Positions 1 to 7,753 of a DNA stretch of 64,000 nucleotides are shown here, in pieces. The position numbers and the translations under genes are program-made. Positions within the stretch are counted from its first letter, which is position 1. Every line of letters begins with the position of its first letter. The DNA is from Streptomyces liliifuscus (GTDB taxonomy: Bacteria; Actinomycetota; Actinomycetes; Streptomycetales; Streptomycetaceae): contig NZ_CP066831.1 of NCBI RefSeq assembly GCF_016598615.1, forward strand, positions 4,836,001 through 4,900,000, in the 5' to 3' direction. Below the pieces are notes generated by a model, which was not told the DNA's origin, did not search any database, and worked only from the letters and a program-made list of their open reading frames with translations.

Positions 1-1
1 C

Positions 2-343
2 GACACCGTGAAGGCCGACCATCTCGGGTTCTTCATGTGGTCCGAGAAGCGCACCGATGTGAGCGGGTTCCTCAAGGCCACGTACAAGGAGGAGCAGAAC
101 GGCCAGAAGGTGTTCTTCTCCCCCAGCGAGGGCGGCACGAGCGTGCACGTCTTCTATCCGCAGCTGCTGAAGAACGGCACCCCCGACGGCCGCCTCTGGC
201 TGCGCAACGTGAAGTGCGGGACTCCCGAGGCGAGCGGAATCCAGAACTCGTCGAACAGCATCCGCACGGAACCCGGCTTCGAGGAGGGCGGCACGAACGT
301 CTCGGACGTCGAGATCCCGCTGTCCGAGATCCCGGCGCCGTAG
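2..343 (+). CDS. C-terminal part of an unrecognised protein (5' end outside window)
   Basis: The reading frame is open from the left edge and ends in TAG, leaving about 113 residues of a longer protein. The internal GTG near base 8 is probably an ordinary valine codon, because coding-like sequence continues upstream of it. The fragment is soluble-looking and rich in Gly, Ser and Asn, with two cysteines and no membrane segment. I do not recognise a family. A good rho-independent terminator follows about 95 bases after the stop, which supports this being the true gene end. The spacer holds two imperfect copies of a GGGAGCGAC-type direct repeat. Confidence 0.6.
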   Translation, partial: DTVKADHLGFFMWSEKRTDVSGFLKATYKEEQNGQKVFFSPSEGGTSVHVFYPQLLKNGTPDGRLWLRNVKCGTPEASGIQNSSNSIRTEPGFEEGGTNVSDVEIPLSEIPAP

Positions 344-437
344 ACGGGAGCGACAGCCGTACAGCGGAAGCACCCGCCGTAATCGGGAGCGACCGCCGGT
401 GAAGTACGGCAAGAGCAACGGCAACAAGGCACGAACG

Positions 438-460
438 GCCCCCGCGCATCACGCGGGGGC
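438..460. terminator. Bidirectional hairpin terminator
   Basis: A 9-bp perfect stem (GCCCCCGCG / CGCGGGGGC) with a 5-base loop is followed by TTCT. It lies between the truncated first gene and the convergent LuxR-type gene, so it can serve both. Confidence 0.75.
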
Positions 461-506
461 TTCTCCGTGCCGTGAGGCGACGGACACCTTCCGTGCCGCC
501 CGCCCC

Positions 507-1334
507 TCAGTGCGCGGTCGACCCCAGGGCGCCCAGGCTGTCGCTGTACGGGGCCCCGAGCCACCGCAGCACCGCGTCCGTGCCGCCGCGGGCGTCCAGC
601 TTGGCGTAGATGTTGCTGAGGTTGTTGCGCACGGTCTTCCCACTCAGCCCCAGTCTCAGACCGATCTCCTGCGCGCCGAGCCCGGTCGAGAGCAGTTCCA
701 TGATCTCCCGTTCCCGGGGCGAGAGCAGGGCGCGCATCCGCTCCGTCGCCTCCCCGCCGCCCGGCATCCGCCGGGCCGCGTCGCGCAGGGCGGCGCACGC
801 GGTCGGCGAGAGGTAGGTGTGGCCGACCGTGGCGGCCATCACCGCCGAGGACAGCATGTGGGTGCAGTACTCGCCCTCGACCAGATAGCCCGCGCCGCCC
901 CGGAACACCTCGACCACCGTCTCGGTGTCCCGCCGGGGGCTGAGGACGATCACCGGGGCGCTCATCGCGCCCATGGCCTTCAACAGCCCCGCGAAGGCGG
1001 TCGACGGGTCCTCGCACCGGAGAACGACGACGTCCACCGAGCCCTCCGACGGACCTTCCCGGAGCGCGCGGTAGGGCGGCGACAAGGACAGCACCCGGCC
1101 GACGTACGGATCGTCCGGGGCCGGCCAGTCCTCGTGCGGCCAGTCGCCGTCGGCGCAGGCCAGGGCGACGGACAGCTTGCTGGAGGAACCCGCCGGAGCG
1201 GTGGTGCCGACGTGCTCGGAGCCGTGCTGTGCGCTGTGCTGCGTGCCGTGCTGTGCGCTGTGCGTGGAAGTTCGGACGTGCCGGGGGGATCGCACTTCGC
1301 GTGTCCTTCCGCCGTAGCCATGACGTCCTTGCAT
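507..1334 (-). CDS. LuxR/NarL-type transcriptional regulator
   Basis: A 275-residue protein with a C-terminal LuxR helix-turn-helix at about residues 205-262 (motifs LSPREREIMELL and LSGKTVRNNLSNIYAKL). The central part, about residues 55-185, resembles a degenerate receiver domain: the core beta strands are recognisable, but the usual acidic phosphorylation pocket is not obvious, so it may be an atypical or orphan response regulator. The first 50 residues are low complexity (His/Ser/Gln/Gly) and arise from an 18-bp direct repeat with 24-bp offset, so the real start could lie further in. No kinase gene is adjacent. A 7-bp-arm palindrome lies just upstream. Target genes are unknown. Confidence 0.8.
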   Translation of the reverse strand: MQGRHGYGGRTREVRSPRHVRTSTHSAQHGTQHSAQHGSEHVGTTAPAGSSSKLSVALACADGDWPHEDWPAPDDPYVGRVLSLSPPYRALREGPSEGSVDVVVLRCEDPSTAFAGLLKAMGAMSAPVIVLSPRRDTETVVEVFRGGAGYLVEGEYCTHMLSSAVMAATVGHTYLSPTACAALRDAARRMPGGGEATERMRALLSPREREIMELLSTGLGAQEIGLRLGLSGKTVRNNLSNIYAKLDARGGTDAVLRWLGAPYSDSLGALGSTAH

Positions 1335-1375
1335 ACGCGGCGCGGGCGGAAGTTGTTCGAAGTTTCAATAAAGAA

Positions 1376-1394
1376 CTGTCTGGCTGTCAGACAG
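1376..1394. promoter_or_regulatory. Palindrome upstream of the LuxR-type gene
   Basis: CTGTCTG-GCTGT-CAGACAG, 7-bp perfect arms and a 5-base spacer, in the 76-base gap between the LLM oxidoreductase stop and the LuxR-type start. It follows an AT-rich TTTCAATAAAG stretch. It could be an operator for the LuxR-type gene or a weak terminator for the upstream gene. Confidence 0.4.
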
Positions 1395-1410
1395 GTTCCC
1401 CGGGGGCGGC

Positions 1411-2382
1411 CTACAACAACGGGGCGACCTCGGCGCCGAACGCGGCCATCTGGTCGGTGAGTTCGGTGCGGCTCCGGCTGCGGAACCGTACCTGGATCTG
1501 GTGCACCCCCATAGCCCGGTACGCGCGCAGCGACTCGGCGAGCGCCTCGGGAGCCCCGGCGAGAGTGCGGCGGCCCACGCTCCACTCCGGCTCCCCCACG
1601 TACAGCGGCTCGGTGATGGCGCCGACGGTGAGGGGCTCGACGACCCCGGCCTCCTCCCTCAGCCGTCGGACACGGGCGATCTGCTCGGGCAGCCGCTCCC
1701 GCGGGTCCCCCTGCGGGAGCCACCCGTCCCCCTTGACCGCGGCCCGCCGGACGGCGGCGGGCGAGGACCCGCCGACCCAGACGGGCACCCGTTCCTGCGC
1801 GGGCCTGGGCCGCTGCCCGAGCCCTTCGAAGTCGTACAACTTCCCGTGGTGGGTGGGAAATTCATCGGGCCCGAGCGCGGCCCGCAGCGCGTCGACACAC
1901 TCGTCGAGCACGGCCCCGCGCCGCTCGAAGTCCACCCCGAGCACCTCGAACTCCTCCTGTACGTGTCCGGCGCCGACCCCGAGGATCAGGCGCCCGCCGC
2001 TCAGGTGGTCGAGGGTCGCGTACTGCTTGGCGGTGAGCAGCGGGTGCCGCAGCCCGACGACCGCGACATGGCTCAACAGCCGTATGCGCTCGGTGACTCC
2101 GGCCAGGAAGGCGAGGGTGGCGACCGGGTCGTACCAGACCGTGCTCATCGCGGACGCGAGGCGGCGCGGTATGGCGACGTGGTCGCAGCTCGCGATGTAG
2201 TCGAAGCCTGAGCGGTCGGCGGTGCGGGCGATCTCGACGAGGTCGGCGGGACCCGCGTCCGCCTCCCAGGCCTCCGCGTAGAGGGTGCTCTGGGACTGGA
2301 CGGGAAGCTGGATCCCGTAGCTGAACGCCGTACTGCCGGAAGTTGTGTTGCCGGAGGACGCGTTGCCGGGAGGGGTGCTCAA
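1411..2382 (-). CDS. LLM-class (luciferase-like) F420/flavin-dependent oxidoreductase
   Basis: A 323-residue TIM-barrel protein of the luciferase-like monooxygenase family. Visible family features are the SCDHVAIP segment near residue 55, RIRLLSHVAVVGLRHP, and LSGGRLILGVGAGHVQEEFEVLG in the middle (given here only as landmarks), followed by PVWVGGSSPAAVRRA. The family usually uses coenzyme F420 or FMN; the sequence alone does not identify the substrate. The start is a TTG that overlaps the stop of the upstream amidohydrolase (TTGA), so the two are translationally coupled. This makes it the second gene of an operon led by the CTGACGG-type operator. A role in the same catabolic pathway as the amidohydrolase is inferred from this arrangement. 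Confidence 0.85.
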   Translation of the reverse strand: MSTPPGNASSGNTTSGSTAFSYGIQLPVQSQSTLYAEAWEADAGPADLVEIARTADRSGFDYIASCDHVAIPRRLASAMSTVWYDPVATLAFLAGVTERIRLLSHVAVVGLRHPLLTAKQYATLDHLSGGRLILGVGAGHVQEEFEVLGVDFERRGAVLDECVDALRAALGPDEFPTHHGKLYDFEGLGQRPRPAQERVPVWVGGSSPAAVRRAAVKGDGWLPQGDPRERLPEQIARVRRLREEAGVVEPLTVGAITEPLYVGEPEWSVGRRTLAGAPEALAESLRAYRAMGVHQIQVRFRSRSRTELTDQMAAFGAEVAPLL

Positions 2383-3611
2383 CTGGCACCGCCCGGTCCG
2401 GCCCACAGCCCGTCGTCGGTCAGCCCGAGGAGCTCGATCGCGTTGCGCCGTACGATCCGGTCGACGACGTCCGCGTCCAGGTGGCCCATCTGTGCCTCGC
2501 CGACCTCGCGCGACTTGGGCCAAGTGGAGTCGGAGTGGGGGTAGTCGGTCTCGTACAGCACGTTCCCCACACCGATGGCGTCGAGGTTCTTCAGCCCGAA
2601 GGCGTCGTCGAAGAAGCAGCCGTAGACGTGCTCGGTGAAGAGTTCGGACGGCGGGCGGTGGACCTTGTCGGCGACGCCGCCCCAGCCGCGGTTCTCCTCC
2701 CACACGACGTCCGCGCGTTCGAGGATGTACGGGATCCAGCCGATCTGGCCCTCGGCGTACATGACCTTGAGGTTCGGGAAGCGCTCGAACTTGCCGCTCA
2801 TCAGCCAGTCCACCATCGAGAAGCAGCAGTTGGCGAAGGTGATGGTGGAGCCGACGGCAGGCGGGGCGTCGGCGGAGGTGGAGGGCATCCGGCTGCTCGA
2901 CCCGATGTGCATGGCGATGACCGTGCCGGTCTCGTCGCAGGCGGCGAGGAACGGATCCCACTCGTCCGTATGAACGGAGGGCAGTCCGAGGTGCGGAGGT
3001 ATCTCGGAGAAGGCGACGGCCCGTACTCCGCGGGAGGCGTTGCGCCGCACCTCCTGCGCGGCGAGTTCCGCGTCCCACAGAGGTATGAGGGTGAGCGGTA
3101 TCAGCCGGCCCCGGGCGTCGGGGCCGCACCACTCGTCGACCATCCAGTCGTTGTAGGCGCGCACCGAGAGGAGTCCCAGTTCCCGGTCCTTGGCCTCGGT
3201 GAACGTCTGGCCGCAGAAACGGGGGAAGGTGGGGAAACAGAGGGCGGACTGGACGTGGTTGACGTCCATGTCGGCCAGCCGCTGCGGGACGTCGTACGAA
3301 CCCGGGCGCATCTGCTCGTACGTGATGACTTCGAGTTTGATCTCGTCCCTGTCGTAGCCGACGGCGGTGTCGAGACGGGTGAGGGGGCGGTGCAGGTCCT
3401 CGTAGACCCACCAGTCGCCGATCGGGCCGTCGTCCCCGGGGTTGCCCATGACCGGGGCGAACTTGCCGCCCAGGAAGGTCATTTCCTTGAGCGGGGCGCG
3501 GACGATGCGCGGGCCCCGGTCCCGGTACTGCGACGGAAGCCGGTCCCGCCAGACGTTGGGGGGCTCCACCGTGTGGTCGTCCACCGAGATGATCTTCGGG
3601 AAGGTCTCCAT
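2379..3611 (-). CDS. Amidohydrolase-2 (ACMSD-like) family metal-dependent hydrolase
   Basis: A 410-residue protein of the amidohydrolase_2 family (ACMSD-like TIM barrel). It opens with IISVDDHTVEPPNVW, where the DDH replaces the usual HxH-type metal site. Further landmarks are LCFPTFPRFCGQTF, AMHIGSSSRMPS and YETDYPHSDSTWP near the C-terminus, with candidate metal or catalytic His and Asp residues. Such enzymes decarboxylate or hydrolyse ring or side-chain carboxylates; the substrate is not known. It is clearly paralogous to the amidohydrolase in the 53-54 kb operon. First gene of an operon with the LLM oxidoreductase, with a perfect CTGACGGNCCGTCAG operator 22 bases upstream, and divergent from afsR. 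Confidence 0.85.
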   Translation of the reverse strand: METFPKIISVDDHTVEPPNVWRDRLPSQYRDRGPRIVRAPLKEMTFLGGKFAPVMGNPGDDGPIGDWWVYEDLHRPLTRLDTAVGYDRDEIKLEVITYEQMRPGSYDVPQRLADMDVNHVQSALCFPTFPRFCGQTFTEAKDRELGLLSVRAYNDWMVDEWCGPDARGRLIPLTLIPLWDAELAAQEVRRNASRGVRAVAFSEIPPHLGLPSVHTDEWDPFLAACDETGTVIAMHIGSSSRMPSTSADAPPAVGSTITFANCCFSMVDWLMSGKFERFPNLKVMYAEGQIGWIPYILERADVVWEENRGWGGVADKVHRPPSELFTEHVYGCFFDDAFGLKNLDAIGVGNVLYETDYPHSDSTWPKSREVGEAQMGHLDADVVDRIVRRNAIELLGLTDDGLWAGPGGAS

Positions 3612-3632
3612 GGGTTTTACGGTAGCGCCGAT

Positions 3633-3647
3633 CTGACGGCCCGTCAG
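3633..3647. promoter_or_regulatory. Regulon operator site 1
   Basis: CTGACGGCCCGTCAG is a perfect 7-1-7 palindrome. It lies 22 bases upstream of the amidohydrolase start and about 190 bases upstream of the divergent afsR start. It is one of two sites that fit the window consensus without mismatch. Confidence 0.8.
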
Positions 3648-3834
3648 CTATCGTGCGGCGGCTCTCTGGAATGCGGGAACCTCGTCACGGGGTTGCGAGG
3701 AGGGGGTGTGGGCCCTGTGAGGGCTTGCGCCACTCGGCACGGCGGCCTGTGATCGGTATCTCCCACGGCTGACGCATCCGCCATGAACAAGGCAAACTGG
3801 CCTGGTTGTCATGACGTTTCGGCAGGGGGCAGCG

Positions 3835-6801
3835 ATGGACGGTGTACCGCGAGTACCGGAGCAGTGGCGTCCCGATGATTCGGCGGCGCTCCGCTTCAGC
3901 GTGCTCGGCCCGGTGCGCGCCTGGCGTGGGGCGGATTCCTTGCCCACCGGGTCCCCCCAGCAACGTGCCCTGCTGGCGGCCCTGCTGCTCCGCGAGGGCC
4001 GCACGGCGACGGCGGGCGAACTGATCGACGCGCTGTGGGGCGAGGATCCGCCTTCACAGGCGCTGGCGGCGGTTCGTACGTATGCCTCGCGGTTGCGGAA
4101 GGTTCTTTCGCCGGGGGTGCTGGTGAGTGAGTCGGGCGGGTACGCCGTCCGGCTCACCGACGAGTCCGGCGTGGGTGCCTCGCTGGACCTCGCGCTGGCC
4201 CAGGAGCTGGCGGCCGACGCGGAGAAGGCGAAGACGACCGGGGATCTGTGCCATGCGCGCGCCCTGCTGAACAAGGCGCTGAGCCTGTGGGACGGGGAGG
4301 TCCTGGCGAGCGTTCCCGGCCCGTACGCGGAGACCCAGCGCGCCCGCCTGGAGGAGTGGCGGCTCCAACTCGTCGAGTCCCGACTGGACATGGACCTGGA
4401 ACAGGGCTGCCACGCGGAGGCGATCTCCGAACTCACGGCGCTCACGGCGGCCCATCCCCTGCGGGAACGGCTGCGGGAGCTGCTGATGCTGGCGCTGTAC
4501 CGCTCGGGCCGGCAGGCGGAGGCCCTGGCCGCCTACGCGGACACCCGCCGGCTGCTGGCCGACGAGCTGGGCGTGGACCCGCGGCCCGGTCTGCAGGAAC
4601 TGCAGCAGCGCATCCTTCAGGCGGACCCGAGGCTCGCGGAACCCTCGGCCCCGCTGGCTCCCGAGACCGCGGCCGCGCCGGTTCGGCCCGCCCAACTCCC
4701 CGCCACCGTCTCGGACTTCACCGGCCGGTCGTCCTTCGTGACCGAGCTGAGCGAGGTACTGGCGGCGGCGTCGGCGGCCGAGGGCCAGGTGATGGCGGTA
4801 TCGGCGCTGGCCGGTATCGGCGGCGTGGGCAAGACGACGCTGGCCGTCCATGTCGCGCACCGGGCCCGGAGCGCCTTCCCGGACGGGCAGTTGTACGTGG
4901 ACCTCCAGGGAGCGGGCTCGCGGGCGGTCGCGCCCGAGACGGTCCTCGGCGCCTTCCTGCGCGCCCTGGGCACGGCCGACGCGGCGATACCGGACTCCCT
5001 GGAGGAGCGGGCGGCCCTGTACCGCTCGACCCTGGACGGCCGCCGGATCCTGGTGCTGCTGGACAACGCACGGGACGCGGCCCAGGTACGGCCCCTGCTG
5101 CCCGGCATGGAGGGGTGCGCGGCGCTGGTGACGTCGCGGATGCGGATGGTCGACCTGGCCGGGGCCCATCTCGTCGACCTCGATGTGATGTCGCCGGAGG
5201 AGGCGCTCCAGCTCTTCACGAAGATCGTGGGCGAGGAGCGGGTGGCCTCGGAGCGCGAGTCGGCGCTCGACGTGGTGGCGGCGTGCGGCTTCCTGCCGCT
5301 CGCCATCAGGATCGCCGCCTCCCGCCTGGCGGCCCGGCGTACGTGGACCGTCTCGGTCCTCGCCGCGAAGCTCGCCGACGAACGACGCCGGCTGGACGAA
5401 CTCCAGGCGGGCGACCTGGCCGTCAAGGCAACCTTCGAGCTCGGCTACGGACAGCTGGAGCCGGCCCAGGCCCGCGCGTTCCGGCTGCTCGGACTGGCGG
5501 ACGGCCCGGACATCTCCCTGGCCGCGGCCGCGGCGATGCTCGATCTGCCCGTCGAGGCGACCGAGGACCTCCTCGAATCCCTCGTCGACACCTCACTCCT
5601 GGAATCGGCCGCGCCCGGCCGCTACCGCTACCACGACCTGGTCCGGCTCTACGCGCGTGCCTGCGCGGAACGGGACGAACAGCCACCGAGCGAGCGGGCG
5701 GCCGCGATGTCGCGGATGCTCGACTTCTACCTGGCCACGGCCGCCGGGGTCTACGCGATCGAACGGCCGGGGGACCGGCTGGTGGATCACCTGGAGCCCA
5801 CGGAGTACCCGGGGCTGCGGTTCACCGACGGCAGCGCCGCCCTCGACTGGCTCTACAACGAGGCCTCGCCGCTGCTGGCCTGCGTGCGGCAGTCGGCGGA
5901 CACCGACCGGTTGCGACGGGCGGTGGATCTGCTGTGGGCCGCCAAGGACCTCACCGAGTCCGGGGCCAACTCCCACCAGTACGAGACGACCGCGCGGGCG
6001 ATGTGCGACGCCACGCGAATCGCGGGGGACGCGCGTGCGGAGGGCAGAGCGCGGACGACCTTCACCAATGTCCTTCTGGTCTCCGGCCGTATCCAGCAGG
6101 CCGCCGAGCAGGCGCAGCTCGCCATGGACCTCGCCGCCTCCGCCGAGGACGCCATGGCCATGAGCTGGGCGGCCAACGACCGCGGGCTCACCCTCATGCA
6201 CCAGGAGCAGTACGCGGACGGCAAGCCGTTCTTCGAGCGCGCGATCGAGGGGTACGCCACGATCGGCAACCGGCCCCTCGAAGCGCTCAGCCTGTGCAAC
6301 CTGTCGCGGGCGCACCTGGGCATGGGGAACATCGCCATGGCGGTGGAGATCGCACAGCGCGCCCTCGCGGCATACCTGGAGATCGGTCAGACCCTGCGCC
6401 TCGCCAACGGTCATTTCACCCTGGGCATCGCCCTGACGAGGGCCGGCCGTCACACCGAGGCCCTCAGCCAGTTCTCCGACGCCCTGTCCGTCTTCGGCAG
6501 CCACCGGCAGCGGCTGTGGGAGGGGACGACCAACTTCCGGATCGCCGAGGTGCACCTGGCCGCCCGCCGCCCCGCGCAGGCGGCCCAGCACGCCGAGCAG
6601 GCCCTCGCGCTCGGCTGCATCGGCGGCGACCGGATGCAGGGCACCGTGCTGACGCTGCTGGGCCGGGCCCTCACCATGCTGGGGCAGGTGGACCGGGCCA
6701 GGGTCTGCTGGCGCGAGGCGCTCAACCTCTACGAACAGCACGGCGGTGCGGCGCAGGCCGAGGAGGTACGCGCGCTGCTCACACCCGCCACCGCGGCGTG
6801 A
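3835..6801 (+). CDS. afsR: AfsR: SARP-type global regulator with NB-ARC and TPR domains
   Basis: A 988-residue protein with three parts. Residues 15-270 hold an OmpR-type winged helix plus bacterial transcriptional activation domain. Residues 285-600 hold an NB-ARC ATPase with P-loop GIGGVGKTT. The C-terminal third is TPR-like. This is the architecture and near the size of S. coelicolor AfsR, which binds DNA, is phosphorylated on Ser/Thr by AfsK and activates afsS. I chose the ATG preceded by CAGGGGG; an ATG 24 bases upstream has no ribosome site. The afsS-like gene follows after 215 bases, and a kinase very like AfsK lies further on. The upstream region is shared with the divergent amidohydrolase operon. 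Confidence 0.9.
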   Translation: MDGVPRVPEQWRPDDSAALRFSVLGPVRAWRGADSLPTGSPQQRALLAALLLREGRTATAGELIDALWGEDPPSQALAAVRTYASRLRKVLSPGVLVSESGGYAVRLTDESGVGASLDLALAQELAADAEKAKTTGDLCHARALLNKALSLWDGEVLASVPGPYAETQRARLEEWRLQLVESRLDMDLEQGCHAEAISELTALTAAHPLRERLRELLMLALYRSGRQAEALAAYADTRRLLADELGVDPRPGLQELQQRILQADPRLAEPSAPLAPETAAAPVRPAQLPATVSDFTGRSSFVTELSEVLAAASAAEGQVMAVSALAGIGGVGKTTLAVHVAHRARSAFPDGQLYVDLQGAGSRAVAPETVLGAFLRALGTADAAIPDSLEERAALYRSTLDGRRILVLLDNARDAAQVRPLLPGMEGCAALVTSRMRMVDLAGAHLVDLDVMSPEEALQLFTKIVGEERVASERESALDVVAACGFLPLAIRIAASRLAARRTWTVSVLAAKLADERRRLDELQAGDLAVKATFELGYGQLEPAQARAFRLLGLADGPDISLAAAAAMLDLPVEATEDLLESLVDTSLLESAAPGRYRYHDLVRLYARACAERDEQPPSERAAAMSRMLDFYLATAAGVYAIERPGDRLVDHLEPTEYPGLRFTDGSAALDWLYNEASPLLACVRQSADTDRLRRAVDLLWAAKDLTESGANSHQYETTARAMCDATRIAGDARAEGRARTTFTNVLLVSGRIQQAAEQAQLAMDLAASAEDAMAMSWAANDRGLTLMHQEQYADGKPFFERAIEGYATIGNRPLEALSLCNLSRAHLGMGNIAMAVEIAQRALAAYLEIGQTLRLANGHFTLGIALTRAGRHTEALSQFSDALSVFGSHRQRLWEGTTNFRIAEVHLAARRPAQAAQHAEQALALGCIGGDRMQGTVLTLLGRALTMLGQVDRARVCWREALNLYEQHGGAAQAEEVRALLTPATAA

Positions 6802-6831
6802 ACGGCGTGCCGGCGACCGGGCAGTAGCGGA

Positions 6832-6853
6832 CGTTCAGCATTCGTTTATCTCC
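6832..6853 (+). promoter_or_regulatory. SARP (AfsR) direct repeat in the afsS promoter
   Basis: Two hexamers, CGTTCA and CGTTTA, stand exactly 11 bp apart (units CGTTCAGCATT and CGTTTATCTCC). This matches the 11-bp helical repeat that SARP proteins such as AfsR recognise upstream of their target promoters. It lies between afsR and the afsS-like gene. A good -10 box is not obvious downstream. AfsR as the binder is inferred from the family. Confidence 0.65.
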
Positions 6854-7016
6854 GCCCGGCACTCTCGTACGTGTCACACCGTCGCGTCGGGGGGCAGACG
6901 GTCTGACCAGGAGCCCAACGGCTAATGTGCGGCTCCGAACGCCCGTCCAGCGACCCTCGGGGGAGTTTCTGGGCGGGCGTTCCTTACTCGTCACCACAAC
7001 GGAGGGATTCAGGCCC

Positions 7017-7301
7017 ATGAGCGAGACGAAGAAGGAAACGGACCTCACCACGCAGGACAACGGCATGCCCACGCCGCCCGCCAAGGACCCGGTCGTGACT
7101 CCGCTCGACAACGGGATGCCGACGCCGCCCGCGAAGGGCTCGGACGCCACCACGCAGGACAACGGGATGCCCGCGCCGCCGGTCAAGGACCCCGAGGTCA
7201 CCCCGCTCGACAACGGTATGCCCAGTGAGCCGGCCGACATCCGGACGATGGACAACGGCATGCCCTCCCCGCCGGCGCTGGACCTCGACGGCAGCAAGTA
7301 A
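7017..7301 (+). CDS. afsS: AfsS-like small regulatory protein with five DNGMP repeats
   Basis: A 94-residue hydrophilic protein made almost wholly of a repeat around DNGMP followed by xPPxK. DNGMP occurs five times. AfsS of S. coelicolor is a small protein built from tandem repeats with an MDNHMP-type core (recalled, not checked), and it lies just downstream of afsR. Position, size and repeat type therefore all fit afsS, although this copy has Gly where the recalled motif has His. The start follows GGAGGGATTCAGGCCC. Upstream is an 11-bp SARP direct repeat; downstream is a strong terminator, so it is likely monocistronic. AfsS stimulates antibiotic production by an incompletely known mechanism; there is no DNA-binding domain here. 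Confidence 0.8.
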   Translation: MSETKKETDLTTQDNGMPTPPAKDPVVTPLDNGMPTPPAKGSDATTQDNGMPAPPVKDPEVTPLDNGMPSEPADIRTMDNGMPSPPALDLDGSK

Positions 7302-7322
7302 AGACCTTCATCCCGACGGGGA

Positions 7323-7361
7323 TCGGCCGCGGTGGCGCGGAGGGGGAGCCACCGCGGCCGA
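7323..7361 (+). terminator. Terminator after afsS
   Basis: A 14-bp perfect stem (TCGGCCGCGGTGGC / GCCACCGCGGCCGA) with an 11-base loop, starting 21 bases after the afsS stop. Confidence 0.8.
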
Positions 7362-7491
7362 GGTCTGTCCGGGCACCGGCACGGGTACGGGCCAACAGGC
7401 GGCCCGAACCGTTCGATGCCGTCGAACGAACATCCCGCCTGTCGCCAGCGTCCCTTGATGTCCGGAAGTCCCCTCTCCCACAGGAGCCGGC

Positions 7492-7644
7492 ATGACCCGA
7501 GCCAAGAAGATCCTCACCACGATCGCCCTGATACTCACCGCAGCCGCGGTCTCCGCGAGCCCGGCCCTGGCCGACAACTCCATGCCTGCACCCGCGCCGA
7601 ACTCGCCCGCCTCCGTGACCACACCGGCCGACTCGGCACCGTAG
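7492..7644 (+). CDS. 50-residue secreted peptide with a DNSMP motif
   Basis: A short gene with a good ribosome site (AGGAG, 5 bases before ATG). The product has a classic Sec signal peptide: MTRAKK, a hydrophobic core to about residue 22, and a likely cleavage after SPALA. The predicted mature peptide is only about 23 residues, starts with DNSMPAPAPN and is rich in Pro, Ala, Ser and Thr. The DNSMP start closely matches the DNGMP repeat unit of the afsS-like protein directly upstream, which also continues with xPP or xPxP. It is framed by two hairpins, so it is probably its own transcription unit. I know no family for it; an exported peptide related to AfsS by origin is an inference. Confidence 0.6.
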   Translation: MTRAKKILTTIALILTAAAVSASPALADNSMPAPAPNSPASVTTPADSAP

Positions 7645-7650
7645 AAGACC

Positions 7651-7687
7651 CGATGGGGGCCGACCTGGGCGGGCTCGGCCCCCATCG
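7651..7687 (+). terminator. Terminator after the DNSMP peptide gene
   Basis: A 13-bp perfect stem (CGATGGGGGCCGA / TCGGCCCCCATCG) with an 11-base loop, starting 6 bases after the stop. The 12-bp palindrome TGAACCGGTTCA follows at 7691-7702. Confidence 0.8.
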
Positions 7688-7703
7688 CCTTGAACCGGTT
7701 CAA

Positions 7704-7739
7704 GGCCGCGACGACCCCGGAGGGTGGGTCGTCGCGGCC
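7704..7739 (-). terminator. Terminator of the serine hydrolase gene
   Basis: A 14-bp perfect stem (GGCCGCGACGACCC / GGGTCGTCGCGGCC) with an 8-base loop, 14 bases beyond the stop of the convergent serine hydrolase gene. It can act on both strands. Confidence 0.75.
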
Positions 7740-7753
7740 GGGGCAACCCGGTC

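Noticed and set aside
7691..7702. Perfect palindrome TGAACCGGTTCA as an operator
   Set aside because: It lies between two terminators and convergent genes, with no promoter to control. A chance or structural feature is more likely.
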